DNA from: JAUILH01 sp964230215
GTDB lineage: Bacteria; Bacteroidota; Bacteroidia; Flavobacteriales_D; JAUILH01
Assembly: GCA_964230215.1 (NCBI GenBank)
Contig: CAXRGQ010000016.1
Location: 310,001 to 374,000, forward strand
Reading direction: 5' to 3'
Length of the DNA stretch: 64,000 bases
Part shown: positions 1-8,936 of the stretch, in pieces
Layout of the letters: every line of letters starts with the position of its first letter
Numbering within the stretch: the stretch's first letter is position 1
Notes under the pieces: model-generated
What the model saw: only the letters and a program-made list of their open reading frames with translations
Databases searched by the model: none
What the model was told of the DNA's origin: nothing
Position numbers and translations under genes: made by a program

Positions 1-931
1 TATCTGCTTTTTCTAAAAGTTTTCCTCTAAAAACCGGACGTGCTGTTGTGAATGCAGTCGTATCATCATTTTGAACGGTAATACTATATACACCCGTTTC
101 ATCCTCATCAGGTACAATGCTCGCGTAGTTCCATTCTCTTGAAAAAAGTTTGGGATTCAAAAGTGGATTAGATGATGTGTCCGTACCAGTATATTGCCAA
201 ACTAAACCCATTAAATCTCTGAAGCCGGAAAAGTGATTATAATCTATATTCAGATCAAAATACTTACCATCGGATGAGTACCTAAGAGGTACGTTGGGTT
301 TTACTATACTATCAATTCTTTGATCTATGAGCTGCATTGCTGCGCGCTTATCGGTATTTTCAACGGGATCTGGATTACCTAAATAATTCCAAGGCAATTC
401 TCTATTAGGTTTATGATAGAAATTGAAATCGCCTGATTTAAAACTTGCCAATTCAACATCTATTGACTTATCCTTCGCTAAGACAAGCTCCTCTCCACTT
501 TGATAGGCATATATTTCAAACATACCAGCAGATTCAAAATCGATTTTAATACCGGCCGAATCGTAGTTCATAGGTATTCCACTTGCAATGATATCCCCAG
601 CAGAATGGTATTCATTAAAGACCACCTCAACTTCACCTTCAACAGGTCTCCCATCCTTATACACAAATGCCTGAGCAGGAATACTTACTTTAGTTCCTGT
701 TTCCTTCACAATTTCAATATCAGATTCTGCCTGATAGTACTCGGCAGGCGCTTCATTAAAATTGAAAGTTGTAGGTGCACCTAATTCTGCTGTTTCATCA
801 GAAAAGTTCTTTTTTTGTTTAAGCTCCGAAACATCTTCCTTAAGCTCTTTATTTTGACGAGAAGATTCGTCTGAGTTGCATGAAGAAATTAATAATGAGA
901 TAGTGCCAACTAAAAGTAACTGTAATTTCAT
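1..931 (-). CDS. Lipoprotein of unknown function, 3' part cut by window edge
   Basis: The frame is open from an ATG at 931 to the left edge, giving about the first 310 residues of a longer protein. The first 18 codons form a lipoprotein signal peptide ending in the lipobox ISSC (Cys18), so the mature protein should be lipid-anchored in the cell envelope. A Lys/Glu-rich linker follows. Residues around 60-130 (motifs SIPAQAFVYKDG and VEGEVEVVF) resemble the Ig-like or carboxypeptidase-regulatory-like modules of Bacteroidetes surface proteins, but I do not recognise the family. It diverges from the lipoprotein gene that starts at 993. Confidence 0.8.
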   Translation of the reverse strand, partial: MKLQLLLVGTISLLISSCNSDESSRQNKELKEDVSELKQKKNFSDETAELGAPTTFNFNEAPAEYYQAESDIEIVKETGTKVSIPAQAFVYKDGRPVEGEVEVVFNEYHSAGDIIASGIPMNYDSAGIKIDFESAGMFEIYAYQSGEELVLAKDKSIDVELASFKSGDFNFYHKPNRELPWNYLGNPDPVENTDKRAAMQLIDQRIDSIVKPNVPLRYSSDGKYFDLNIDYNHFSGFRDLMGLVWQYTGTDTSSNPLLNPKLFSREWNYASIVPDEDETGVYSITVQNDDTTAFTTARPVFRGKLLEKAD

Positions 932-992
932 GTGGTAAAGATTTATTGTTGTTTGTATAATGTATCAACGAAAAAAAGTAACACATTTGTGT

Positions 993-1832
993 ATGAATTA
1001 TTCCCAATTGACTGCACGCGCCAAGCGTTTGATTGTGCTAACACTCTTGTTGAGCATAAGTTCCTGCACATCAAATGAAAAACAAACGAATAACAATAAT
1101 TCCGGCCATAACAAGCTTGAGCCAAGTCAAGTCTTATTGAAATCATGCCTAAATTTGGTAGAAACACTATATCCTCAAGATTATGGCCAATACAAGCATA
1201 CGTTTGAAAATGATTCTATCCTGCCAGGCGATAGTGATTACGGTATAGGTGCTTTTGATTTAGGCGAACTCCCCATACATTTAGAATTCTACAAATTAAA
1301 CCTTCAGGGAGACGACAAGGAAGAATATGCCGCTTTTGTGTTCTTTGGTCCTATAATGAGTTGGGAAAACTATGGTATTATCTTTAACGATAAGTTGGAA
1401 GCTATTGACACCCTGCAAATATTAAGCAAAGACGGGCTTTGTCAAGTTGACTTTAAACACTTACACTCACCTGATCACTATACTATAATCACAGATTGGG
1501 AACAAAGTATATCTGTTTATAGAGATGCAGGTCTAAATATGTATCGATTAGCTGATGATTCGATAGACGACATTCTCTACCTTAACACGCTTCATGAAGA
1601 TCGCGGTCATCACGGAAATCCAAAAGATTTAAAGGAAGGTCAGATATGGCTATCTACGTCTGAACTTAAGTACCTGGATAACGACAACGGTACGCAGAGA
1701 TTTGAATATCACACACTGATTACATTAGACAAAGAGCGCCAGGACACTCTGCGCCACACGATAAAGGAATACAACTGGTCGCAAAAACTAGATAAGTTTG
1801 ACATTACTCCAGTTGTGAGTTACGCCTTGTGA
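993..1832 (+). CDS. Hypothetical lipoprotein
   Basis: A predicted 279-residue protein from ATG 993. An upstream in-frame ATG at 960 exists, but the start at 993 gives a clean signal peptide (basic RAKR, hydrophobic core, lipobox SISSC with Cys25). A near-consensus minus-7 box, CACATTTG at 982-989, ends three bases before it. The mature part is acidic and rich in aromatic residues; I do not recognise the family. The gene converges on hisIE and overlaps its 3' end by 13 bases, so neither operon has room for a terminator between them. Confidence 0.75.
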   Translation: MNYSQLTARAKRLIVLTLLLSISSCTSNEKQTNNNNSGHNKLEPSQVLLKSCLNLVETLYPQDYGQYKHTFENDSILPGDSDYGIGAFDLGELPIHLEFYKLNLQGDDKEEYAAFVFFGPIMSWENYGIIFNDKLEAIDTLQILSKDGLCQVDFKHLHSPDHYTIITDWEQSISVYRDAGLNMYRLADDSIDDILYLNTLHEDRGHHGNPKDLKEGQIWLSTSELKYLDNDNGTQRFEYHTLITLDKERQDTLRHTIKEYNWSQKLDKFDITPVVSYAL

Positions 1833-2413
1833 CGCGACTCAAGTACGGTGATTATATCCGATAAACTAAATCCTTTCGCTCTAAGCAGTACCAAGTAGTG
1901 AAATAATAAATCTGAGGCTTCTTCTTTAAACAGGGCATCCTCTTTTCGCATGGCTTCTATTACTAACTCGACGGCTTCTTCACCCACTTTTTGAGCCACT
2001 TTATTAATACCAGAATCGACTAGGGACTTGACATAAGACTTATCACTATTGCCATCTAACCTGTTATTAATCGTTGCTTCTAATGTACCCAAGAAGGAAT
2101 AATCGGCCGGATTCTCCTCTCCCCAACATGTATCCGTTCCTTTGTGACATGTCGGTCCTTTCGGATTTACGCGCACTAAAAGACTGTCCGAATCGCAGTC
2201 TAACTTAATGTCTATCAGCTCAAGATAGTTACCACTCTCCTCTCCTTTTGTCCAAAGACGATTTTTTGACCTACTGAAAAACGTTACTTTTTTTATCTCA
2301 AGGGTTTTGTGATAAGCGTCTTCATTCATATAACCCAGCATCAGAACTTGCCTAGTTTTAGCGTCTTGAATTATCGCAGGAACCAATCCATTTCCTTTCT
2401 CAAAATCTATCAT
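1820..2413 (-). CDS. hisI: Bifunctional phosphoribosyl-AMP cyclohydrolase / phosphoribosyl-ATP pyrophosphatase
   Basis: HisIE (197 aa) carries out the second and third steps of histidine synthesis: it removes pyrophosphate from PR-ATP and opens the purine ring of PR-AMP. Residues about 1-105 are the cyclohydrolase domain, with the conserved metal-binding region around DCDSDS and the Cys residues of GPTCHKGTDTCW. Residues about 110-197 are the all-helical pyrophosphatase domain with the GEEAVE motif. It is the last gene of the his operon, and its start overlaps the end of hisF by four bases (ATGA). Confidence 0.97.
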   Translation of the reverse strand: MIDFEKGNGLVPAIIQDAKTRQVLMLGYMNEDAYHKTLEIKKVTFFSRSKNRLWTKGEESGNYLELIDIKLDCDSDSLLVRVNPKGPTCHKGTDTCWGEENPADYSFLGTLEATINNRLDGNSDKSYVKSLVDSGINKVAQKVGEEAVELVIEAMRKEDALFKEEASDLLFHYLVLLRAKGFSLSDIITVLESRHKA

Positions 2414-3165
2414 AATCTAACGGGTATATCATTATCATTTAAAGTCCTTTTTAATTCGTCTATGCCTATTTCACCGAAATGAAATACACTTGCTGCTAGT
2501 GCTGCATCCGCCTTGCCCACAGTAAAAACATCCACAAAATCCTGAATACTCCCAGCACCTCCAGAAGCAATTATAGGAACCGAAACTAATTCACTTAGGC
2601 GAGATAATTCCTCGTTTGAAAAGCCTTGTTTCGTTCCATCGTGGTCCATGGAAGTAAACAACAATTCACCTGCCCCCAATCGCACTAATTCTTGTGCCCA
2701 CTCAAACAAAGTTAAGTCGGTTTTATATCGCCCTCCTCCAATGTAAACGGGGTAGTCATCTCCTTCTCTTTTTGCATCTATGGCAGCCACCACACACTGG
2801 CTTCCGTACTTTTTCGCCAAATCATTCACCAATTGTGGTTTTTTAACGGCAGCCGAATTAATGGCGATTTTATCTGCCCCCGCACCCAATATCCTTCCTG
2901 CATCTTCAAGCGAACCTACGCCTCCGCCCACTGTAAAAGGTATATTGATGTTTTGGGCCACCGCACGCACCCAGTCAAGTTGAGTATCCCGATTTTCATA
3001 ACTAGCTGTAATATCAAGGAATACTAATTCGTCTGCGCCGCCCTGAGCATAGGCTATAGCCAACTCAACCGGGTCGCCAGCATCCACCAGATTAACAAAA
3101 TTAATCCCCTTAACAGTGCGCCCGTCTTTCACGTCTAAACAGGGTACAATTCTTTTTTTAAGCAT
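2410..3165 (-). CDS. hisF: Imidazole glycerol phosphate synthase, cyclase subunit
   Basis: HisF (251 aa) is the (beta/alpha)8-barrel cyclase. With HisH it converts PRFAR plus glutamine-derived ammonia to imidazole glycerol phosphate and AICAR. The two catalytic aspartates are visible as Asp11 (CLDVKDG) and Asp130 (AAIDAKR), and the phosphate-binding loops TVGGGVGS and IASGGAGS are intact. Length is typical. The start overlaps the hisA end by eight bases. It is the seventh gene of the operon and should form a heterodimer with the product of hisH. Confidence 0.98.
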   Translation of the reverse strand: MLKKRIVPCLDVKDGRTVKGINFVNLVDAGDPVELAIAYAQGGADELVFLDITASYENRDTQLDWVRAVAQNINIPFTVGGGVGSLEDAGRILGAGADKIAINSAAVKKPQLVNDLAKKYGSQCVVAAIDAKREGDDYPVYIGGGRYKTDLTLFEWAQELVRLGAGELLFTSMDHDGTKQGFSNEELSRLSELVSVPIIASGGAGSIQDFVDVFTVGKADAALAASVFHFGEIGIDELKRTLNDNDIPVRL

Positions 3166-3886
3166 AGTCCTCTATTAAGGTTTGTAATTTTGATAAAGGA
3201 ATTGTTCCATCCAACAAGGCTTTGCCAACGATGGCGCCTTCACAACCAATATCTGCAAGTTGTTTAATGTCATTCAAATCTGACACGCCTCCACTTGCTA
3301 TCAAATTTAATTCTGGGTTTTGATTTATTAATGTCTTGTAAAGATCTAATGACGGACCGGCCATCATGCCGTCTTTTTCAATATCCGTGGCTATACAGTA
3401 TCGCAATCCCTTGTTTAGCCATTGTGAAATGAATTCGTTCACAGTATCATCACTTGTCTCTAACCAACCATGCGTGGCAATTCTACCTGCCTTACTATCC
3501 GCTCCAAGGATTATCTTATCACTGCCGTACTTAGCTATCCACTCCAGCACAATCTCCGGGGATTTAACTGCAATACTACCTGCCGTGATTTGATTCGCAC
3601 CAGACTCGAATGCAATGCGAATGTCCTCATCCGATTTAACCCCTCCTCCAAAATCTATTTTTAGGGATGTTGCTGTACAGAGTTCTTCTAAGACTTTTGA
3701 GTTCACTATTCTAGACGCTTTTGCACCATCTAAGTCAACCAAGTGCAAATACTGGACGCCTGCATCTTCGTAGGACTTTGCAATTTCTAGCGGACTACCA
3801 TTATAGCTGGTTTTCCTTCCATAATCACCCTGTGCTAAACGAACACACTTTCCGTCAATTATATCTATCGCTGGAATGATTCTCAT
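3158..3886 (-). CDS. hisA: ProFAR isomerase
   Basis: HisA (242 aa) catalyses the Amadori rearrangement of ProFAR to PRFAR in histidine synthesis. It is the half-barrel-duplicated TIM-barrel relative of HisF. The catalytic pair is Asp8 (IPAIDII) and Asp130 (LGADSK), and the phosphate loops FGGGVKS and IASGGVSD are present. Its start overlaps the end of hisH by four bases. Length and motifs are ordinary, with no sign of the PriA (HisA/TrpF dual) variant that I can read. Confidence 0.97.
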   Translation of the reverse strand: MRIIPAIDIIDGKCVRLAQGDYGRKTSYNGSPLEIAKSYEDAGVQYLHLVDLDGAKASRIVNSKVLEELCTATSLKIDFGGGVKSDEDIRIAFESGANQITAGSIAVKSPEIVLEWIAKYGSDKIILGADSKAGRIATHGWLETSDDTVNEFISQWLNKGLRYCIATDIEKDGMMAGPSLDLYKTLINQNPELNLIASGGVSDLNDIKQLADIGCEGAIVGKALLDGTIPLSKLQTLIEDYA

Positions 3887-4461
3887 AATTTCATAAAGTT
3901 TTTGAGTATTGTCTCACCGAGTTCCCCAGATTTTTCAGGGTGGAGCTGACATGCATAAAAATTACCTTTTTCTAAGGCCGCTGAGAAAGGTGTACCGTAA
4001 TCGCACTCAGCAATTGTATGATTGCATATGTCTGCCTTAAAGCTATGGACAAAATATACATCTCCCCCCTCAACTCCTTCAAACAATGGTGATTTAAGTT
4101 TACTGATGGTGTTCCAACCCATATGAGGGATTTTCGGTACATCCGTAAACGCTCTAACTTGCACGTCAAAAATTCCAAGCCCCTCGACCATACTTTCTTC
4201 AGTTGATTTGCATAATAGTTGCATGCCCAAACAAATGCCAAATACATCTTGTTTCAAGTTTGGGATTAGTACATCTAAACCAGAATTTTTCAGCGCATTC
4301 ATTGCATATGCGGCTTCTCCAACTCCTGGAAAAAAGACCTTGTCTGCCGATGAAATCTCTTCTACATTAGAGCTCAGCTTGGACTCCACTCCAATGCGTT
4401 CAAGGGCAAAAGCTAAACTTTGCACGTTGCCTGCTCCGTAATCTATGATAATCGTCTTCAT
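3883..4461 (-). CDS. hisH: Imidazole glycerol phosphate synthase, glutamine amidotransferase subunit
   Basis: HisH (192 aa) is the class I glutaminase that feeds ammonia to HisF. The triad is visible: nucleophile Cys77 in GICLGMQ, with His174 and Glu176 in QLHPEKSG. The N-terminal motif IIDYGAGN is typical of the family. Its ATG follows the hisB stop codon directly, with no gap. It is the fifth gene of the his operon. Confidence 0.97.
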   Translation of the reverse strand: MKTIIIDYGAGNVQSLAFALERIGVESKLSSNVEEISSADKVFFPGVGEAAYAMNALKNSGLDVLIPNLKQDVFGICLGMQLLCKSTEESMVEGLGIFDVQVRAFTDVPKIPHMGWNTISKLKSPLFEGVEGGDVYFVHSFKADICNHTIAECDYGTPFSAALEKGNFYACQLHPEKSGELGETILKNFMKL

Positions 4462-5565
4462 TTATAACACTCCTTTTGTACTCGGAATTGAGTTATTGCT
4501 CGCATCCTTCTTCACCGCTTGTTTAACTGCTCTGGCAAAGGCCTTAAATATGCTTTCAATTTTGTGGTGATCGTTCTCCCCTGTACATTTTATATTCAAA
4601 TTACACTTGGCCTCATCACTAAATGACTTGAAAAAATGATGAAACATATTCGCATCAATGCTTCCAATTTGAGCTTGAGAAAACTCAACATCCCACACCA
4701 GCCATGGCCGACCGCCAAAATCTATACTTACACTCGCTTCACAATCATCCATGGGGAGCACGAATGCATAACGTTCAATTCCCGCTTTTTTCCCTAGCGC
4801 AAGTCTAAATGCGCTTCCCAATGCAAGTGCTGTATCTTCAATAGTGTGATGTTCATCAATCTCTAAATCACCTTTGACTTGTAGGTTTAGACCAATGCCA
4901 CCATGACGCATTACCTGATCTAACATGTGATTGAAAAAAGGAATTTCCGTGTTTATTGAACTATTGCTTGTATCGTCAAGATTAAGCTCTATCTGAATCT
5001 TGGTTTCATTTGTATTCCTAAGCACTTTAGACTTTCGGTTGAGCCCAGTTAAAAAACGATAAATCTCATTCCACGATTTAGTCACAAGGCTTGCTGAACT
5101 GTCCCTTGCGTCTTCTTCGGTACCAATAAATATTCCTTGCGCCCCCAAGTTCTTAGCAAGCTCGATATCGCTCCATCTATCACCAATCACAAGCGAATTT
5201 TCCAAGTCATAGTCTCCATTCAAGTATCGCGTAAGCATTGCTGTACCTGGCTTCCTAGTGGGGGCGTTTTGTTCAGGAAACGTCCTGTCAATATGCACAT
5301 CTGCGAATACGATTCCCTCATTTTTAAAGGCTTGTATTATTTTATTGTGGGCTGGCCAAAAGGTGTCTTCTGGAAATGAATCTGTGCCCAAGCCGTCTTG
5401 GTTGGTTACCATTACAATTTCATAATCCAGCTCTTTTGCAATTTTTGAGAGGTTTGAAAAGACACCAGGGTAATACTCAAGCTTTTCTAAACTATCCAAT
5501 TGATAATCCAATGGCGGCTCAATAACCAAGGTGCCGTCTCGATCTATAAAGAGTACTTTTTTCAT
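4462..5565 (-). CDS. hisB: Bifunctional histidinol-phosphatase / imidazoleglycerol-phosphate dehydratase
   Basis: HisB (367 aa) combines an N-terminal HAD phosphatase (FIDRDGTLV, Asp8 and Asp10) with a C-terminal dehydratase (FFNHMLDQ, DEHHTIED and a DDHHKIES motif). The frame is open 24 codons further upstream, but ATG 5565 is chosen because it overlaps the hisC stop as ATGA and places the HAD motif at the N terminus. The zinc-binding Cys cluster of the enterobacterial phosphatase domain is replaced by TFPEQNAPTRKPG, so this looks like a zinc-free variant of the domain. Confidence 0.96.
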   Translation of the reverse strand: MKKVLFIDRDGTLVIEPPLDYQLDSLEKLEYYPGVFSNLSKIAKELDYEIVMVTNQDGLGTDSFPEDTFWPAHNKIIQAFKNEGIVFADVHIDRTFPEQNAPTRKPGTAMLTRYLNGDYDLENSLVIGDRWSDIELAKNLGAQGIFIGTEEDARDSSASLVTKSWNEIYRFLTGLNRKSKVLRNTNETKIQIELNLDDTSNSSINTEIPFFNHMLDQVMRHGGIGLNLQVKGDLEIDEHHTIEDTALALGSAFRLALGKKAGIERYAFVLPMDDCEASVSIDFGGRPWLVWDVEFSQAQIGSIDANMFHHFFKSFSDEAKCNLNIKCTGENDHHKIESIFKAFARAVKQAVKKDASNNSIPSTKGVL

Positions 5566-6584
5566 TTTTCTAGTTTTTTGAGTGCTGAAATTAATTGGCT
5601 GTTTTCCTCTGGTGTTCCTATTGAAATTCGCAGACAATTTTCACAATTATATTGATTTGATCGATTGCGCACAACTATCCCTTCATTAACAAGCGATTTA
5701 TAAATGGTGTTCGCATCATTGAATCGTGCCAGTATAAAGTTTGCGTCAGAAGGAAATACTTCAGAGATATAATTTATGTTTTGAAGCTCAGATGCCAATC
5801 GAGAACGCTCTGATTTAATAATTTGCAGTTCCTTTTCCACATCCACCCTATTCTTAAGGCGATTTATTGCTGCAATTTGATTCAGAACACTCACATTATA
5901 GGGCATTTTCATTTTATTAAGTGTCGCTATGATTGCTTTAGATGCCACCGCACACCCTACTCTAATTCCCGCCATTCCGTATGCCTTGGATAAGGTTCTG
6001 CTCACGATCAAATTTGGAAACTTCTCAAGCAAACACACAGCAGATGGTTTTTCCGCAAATTCGATATATGCTTCATCCACAACCACAAGACTAGTTGTCG
6101 CCCCACAAATTTGTTCAATGCTTTCAAATGGAATTAGCTCACCAGTTGGATTATTGGGCGAGCACAATACAATGACTTTGGTTTTGGGTGAAATTGCTGA
6201 CACCAATTCGCCCGCATCCAGAGAAAAATCACTTTTGAGTTTCACCGCATTAATCACTACACTATTAATGTCTGCAAGCACCTTATACATTCCATAGCTA
6301 GGGTCAATAGTTAAAATCTCATCTTGTTTTGGTTCGCAATAAGAGCGAATTATCATGTCTAGAATCTCATCACTCCCATTCCCGACAACCATATTAGCTG
6401 CATTACAGCCAATCGCTTCACTCCATAATGATCTAAGTTCTGTGTGACGGGGATCTGGATAGCGGTTCACCTCCGTTTCAAAAGGATTTTCATTAGCATC
6501 CAAATACACGTCCGCTATATCTGTAAATTGATCTCTAGCCGAACTATAAGGAGTTAATTTCTCAATGTTATCTCTTGCTTTCAT
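5562..6584 (-). CDS. hisC: Histidinol-phosphate aminotransferase
   Basis: HisC (340 aa) is a PLP-dependent fold-type I aminotransferase that converts imidazole acetol phosphate to histidinol phosphate. Visible motifs are the substrate-side DANENPF, the CSPNNPTG loop, the VVDEAYIEF aspartate and the PLP lysine Lys200 in SRTLSKAYG. It overlaps hisD by four bases upstream and hisB by four downstream, consistent with translational coupling. Confidence 0.97.
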   Translation of the reverse strand: MKARDNIEKLTPYSSARDQFTDIADVYLDANENPFETEVNRYPDPRHTELRSLWSEAIGCNAANMVVGNGSDEILDMIIRSYCEPKQDEILTIDPSYGMYKVLADINSVVINAVKLKSDFSLDAGELVSAISPKTKVIVLCSPNNPTGELIPFESIEQICGATTSLVVVDEAYIEFAEKPSAVCLLEKFPNLIVSRTLSKAYGMAGIRVGCAVASKAIIATLNKMKMPYNVSVLNQIAAINRLKNRVDVEKELQIIKSERSRLASELQNINYISEVFPSDANFILARFNDANTIYKSLVNEGIVVRNRSNQYNCENCLRISIGTPEENSQLISALKKLEK

Positions 6585-7855
6585 TTCAAAGTGTTTAAGC
6601 GAACTGTAACAGCATTTTTGTGTGCGTCCAAGCCTTCATTTTCTGCCATTACTTCTACGATTCTACCAATATTCTGAATACCTTTCTTACTCAATTTTTG
6701 GAAGGTTATTTGTTTTTGAAAACTCGCCAAATTCACTCCAGAATACGCGCGGGCATAGCCATTCGTTGGCAAGGTGTGATTCGTTCCGGAGGCATAATCA
6801 CCAACACTTTCGGGCGAATATGGGCCGACAAAAACGGAGCCTGCATTAACGATTCCTGCTAACAAATCATCAGCATTAGATGTATTTATTATAAGGTGTT
6901 CGGGTGCATATTGATTGCTTACTTGTACACATTCATTCAACGAGTCCAGAACAATAATGCGTGCAAATTTCAATGCTTCACGAGCAATCTCTTTACGTAA
7001 TAAATCTTCCAATTGTGTGTAAGTAACTTCCTTGACTTTCTTAGCTAGTTCTTGCGAATCAGTTAGAAGGATTACCTGACTATCTTCACCGTGTTCAGCC
7101 TGGGACAATAAATCTGCCGCAATAAACTCAGGATTTGCTAATTCATCTGCGATTACAAGCACTTCAGATGGACCTGCCGGCATATCTATAGCGACTCCAT
7201 ATTTTTGCGCATATTGTTTTGCATAGGTTACATATTGATTACCTGGGCCGAATAATTTATTGACCGCAGAAATACTCTCTGTACCTAGTGTCATTGCTGC
7301 AATGGCTTGCGCACCTCCTACAAGATTCACTTCAGATAATCCAGAGACTTCTAGGGCATATGCGATGGCTGGATTGAGTCCGCCTTCAGCATTTGGCGGC
7401 GTGCACACTACAACTTCTTTGCAGCCCGCAATATCTGCAGGAATAGCAAGCATAAGCACAGTAGAGAATAAGGGGGCTGAACCTCCAGGAATATAGATAC
7501 CAACTTTCTCAATTCCAACGGATTCTCTCCAACATTCAACGCCAGGCATAGTTTCAACCACGGCCTTACTAGATTGTTGTGCAGCGTGGAACTCTCGAAT
7601 ATTCGAACTGGCTTTAGAAATAGCCGATTTTAATTCGGGTGACAATTGACTCCCATAGCCCATGCAGGACACCTTTTGTTTAAGCGCTGGACATTGATCG
7701 AACTTCTTACCAAGCAGCACCAGCGCTTCATCTCCGTATTCTCGAACTGCATCAAAGACATCTTTTATTGTAGCTTCAAGATTAGCTTGCTCCACAACTG
7801 GCCTTTGCATAGCCTTTCTTAGCTCATTGGCTTCTGGTTTAACTAGAATATCCAT
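6581..7855 (-). CDS. hisD: Histidinol dehydrogenase
   Basis: HisD (424 aa) is the zinc-dependent, NAD-linked enzyme for the last two oxidations, from histidinol to histidine. It contains the family regions AGPSEVLVIAD, LLSQAEHGEDSQ (zinc-site Gln and His), QYAPEHLII and a GTNHTLPT motif near the C terminus. The ATG uses the last base of the hisG stop codon (TAATG). Length is normal. Confidence 0.98.
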   Translation of the reverse strand: MDILVKPEANELRKAMQRPVVEQANLEATIKDVFDAVREYGDEALVLLGKKFDQCPALKQKVSCMGYGSQLSPELKSAISKASSNIREFHAAQQSSKAVVETMPGVECWRESVGIEKVGIYIPGGSAPLFSTVLMLAIPADIAGCKEVVVCTPPNAEGGLNPAIAYALEVSGLSEVNLVGGAQAIAAMTLGTESISAVNKLFGPGNQYVTYAKQYAQKYGVAIDMPAGPSEVLVIADELANPEFIAADLLSQAEHGEDSQVILLTDSQELAKKVKEVTYTQLEDLLRKEIAREALKFARIIVLDSLNECVQVSNQYAPEHLIINTSNADDLLAGIVNAGSVFVGPYSPESVGDYASGTNHTLPTNGYARAYSGVNLASFQKQITFQKLSKKGIQNIGRIVEVMAENEGLDAHKNAVTVRLNTLK

Positions 7856-8712
7856 TATGCAATCATTTTTTGAATAGGTACTATTAGAATGCCTTCTGCT
7901 CCAGCATCTCTCAATGATTCGATTCTATCCCAAAAATCATCCTCATTGATCACTGAGTGCACCGAACTCCAGCCTTCTTCTTTAAGTGGCATTACTGTCG
8001 GACTTTTCACGCCGGGTAATAAGGCGCAAATGGTCTCTAGTTTATCGTTAGGCGCATTCAATAACACATATTGATTTTTCTTCGCAGCAAGTACCGATTT
8101 TATTCTAAAACAAAGACGTTCGAGAATTGCAGATTGTTCATCCCCAAGTTTCATATTTCTTACAAGCTCTGCTTCACTTTTAAGAATTACAAAACTTTCC
8201 TTTAATCCATTTTTGAAGAGTGTACTGCCGCTACTCACAATATCACAGATAGCATCCGCAATACCAATATTGGGTGCAATTTCTACCGAGCCTCCAATTG
8301 CGTGAATCTCTGCGGTAATACCCTTGCTTTCAAGAAAACTATTAAGTGTTACAGGATATGAAGTTGCTATTCGCTTTCCATTAAAGTAGTCTATACCGCC
8401 AACCTCAGCGTCCTTAGGAACGGCCAGAGATACCCGACATTTGCTAAATCCTAGTTTAAGGGCAGATTCGGCTTTTCCAGGTTGCTCCACCAAGGTGTTT
8501 CCGCCGAGTATAGCACAATCTACCACTCCGGATGCCACGTATTTAGGGATGTCCGAGTTTCTTAAGAATAGTATGTCCAATGGAAAGTTAGGTGATGCAG
8601 CTTTTAGCTGATCTTTGCTGTTATCAATATCGATTCCGCACTCCTTAAGAAGTTTAATCGATCCATCTTTAAGTCTACCTGATTTTTGTACGGCTAATTG
8701 TAATCGTTTCAT
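7855..8712 (-). CDS. hisG: ATP phosphoribosyltransferase, long form
   Basis: HisG (285 aa) catalyses the first committed step, ATP plus PRPP to PR-ATP. The length and a C-terminal domain after residue about 210 (KSPTVMPL, then GAEGILIVPIQ) mark the long, hexameric, histidine-feedback-inhibited form that does not need HisZ. The N-terminal catalytic part holds LQKSGRL-like and PNIGIADAICDIVSSGST motifs. It is the first structural gene of the operon, 33 bases downstream of a terminator that belongs to a leader-peptide attenuator. Confidence 0.97.
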   Translation of the reverse strand: MKRLQLAVQKSGRLKDGSIKLLKECGIDIDNSKDQLKAASPNFPLDILFLRNSDIPKYVASGVVDCAILGGNTLVEQPGKAESALKLGFSKCRVSLAVPKDAEVGGIDYFNGKRIATSYPVTLNSFLESKGITAEIHAIGGSVEIAPNIGIADAICDIVSSGSTLFKNGLKESFVILKSEAELVRNMKLGDEQSAILERLCFRIKSVLAAKKNQYVLLNAPNDKLETICALLPGVKSPTVMPLKEEGWSSVHSVINEDDFWDRIESLRDAGAEGILIVPIQKMIA

Positions 8713-8745
8713 AATTTTTCAATTTGGCCGTCTGAAGAGATGAGA

Positions 8746-8776
8746 TAAAAAAAGCCCGTCTTTTCAGACGGGCTTT
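8746..8776 (-). terminator. his leader intrinsic terminator (attenuator)
   Basis: On the minus strand the stem GCCCGTCT / AGACGGGC with a GAAA tetraloop (8773-8754) is followed by seven T. It lies between the leader peptide and hisG, not after a gene, so it is an attenuator and not an end-of-operon terminator. Confidence 0.93.
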
Positions 8777-8799
8777 ATACTAGTTTCTATATTATTCTA

Positions 8800-8848
8800 C
8801 ATAGCATCTTAAGCTCGTCTATTGACAAGTATAATGATGATGCATATG
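8800..8848 (-). promoter_or_regulatory. his attenuator switch segments (segments 1 and 2, antiterminator arm)
   Basis: Segment AGACGAGCTT (8820-8811), which starts at the leader stop codon, can pair with AAGCCCGTCT (8775-8766) in nine of ten positions. That would block the terminator's 5' arm. The His-codon stretch CATATGCATC (8848-8839) can pair with GATGCTATG (8808-8800) with one bulge, giving the alternative hairpin. A ribosome stalled at the His codons would free the antiterminator arm; one at the stop codon would cover it. The pairings are read directly from the sequence; the mechanism is inferred from classical his attenuation. Confidence 0.85.
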
Positions 8849-8866
8849 TAAACTACTGTTTCTCAT
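8819..8866 (-). CDS. hisL: his operon leader peptide
   Basis: A 15-codon ORF reading MRNSSLHMHHHYTCQ then TAG. Four of five consecutive codons (7, 9, 10 and 11) are His CAT, with Met between the first two. It lies upstream of the his terminator hairpin, on the same strand, and its stop codon abuts the antiterminator arm. Such a His-rich mini-ORF at this position is the hallmark of histidine-starvation sensing by attenuation. No strong Shine-Dalgarno is seen, which is normal in this phylum. Confidence 0.9.
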   Translation of the reverse strand: MRNSSLHMHHHYTCQ

Positions 8867-8875
8867 TTCTGTCGG

Positions 8876-8912
8876 TAAATATAAAACAAAGGATTTTAAA
8901 TCTCCAAATATA
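8876..8912 (-). promoter_or_regulatory. Candidate his operon promoter
   Basis: A perfect minus-7 box TATATTTG (8912-8905) would start RNA about 35 bases before the leader ATG, but I see no TTTG at the right distance upstream. Alternatively its own TTTG (8908-8905) serves as the minus-33 element for TATATTTA (8883-8876) at a spacing of 21, starting RNA just before the leader ATG. I cannot choose between the two. Confidence 0.5.
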
Positions 8913-8936
8913 TGTTCATGTTTGCTATGACTTAGC

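Noticed and set aside
500..784. Plus-strand open frame of 94 codons
   Set aside because: It lies antisense within the partial lipoprotein gene that reads 931 to 1 on the minus strand, has no signal or domain, and is explained as a shadow.
943..1167. Minus-strand open frame upstream of the partial lipoprotein
   Set aside because: It overlaps the signal peptide region of the clear plus-strand lipoprotein at 993 and has no recognisable composition or motif.
2780..3027. Plus-strand open frames inside hisF
   Set aside because: Antisense shadows of a well-conserved enzyme; no start signals.
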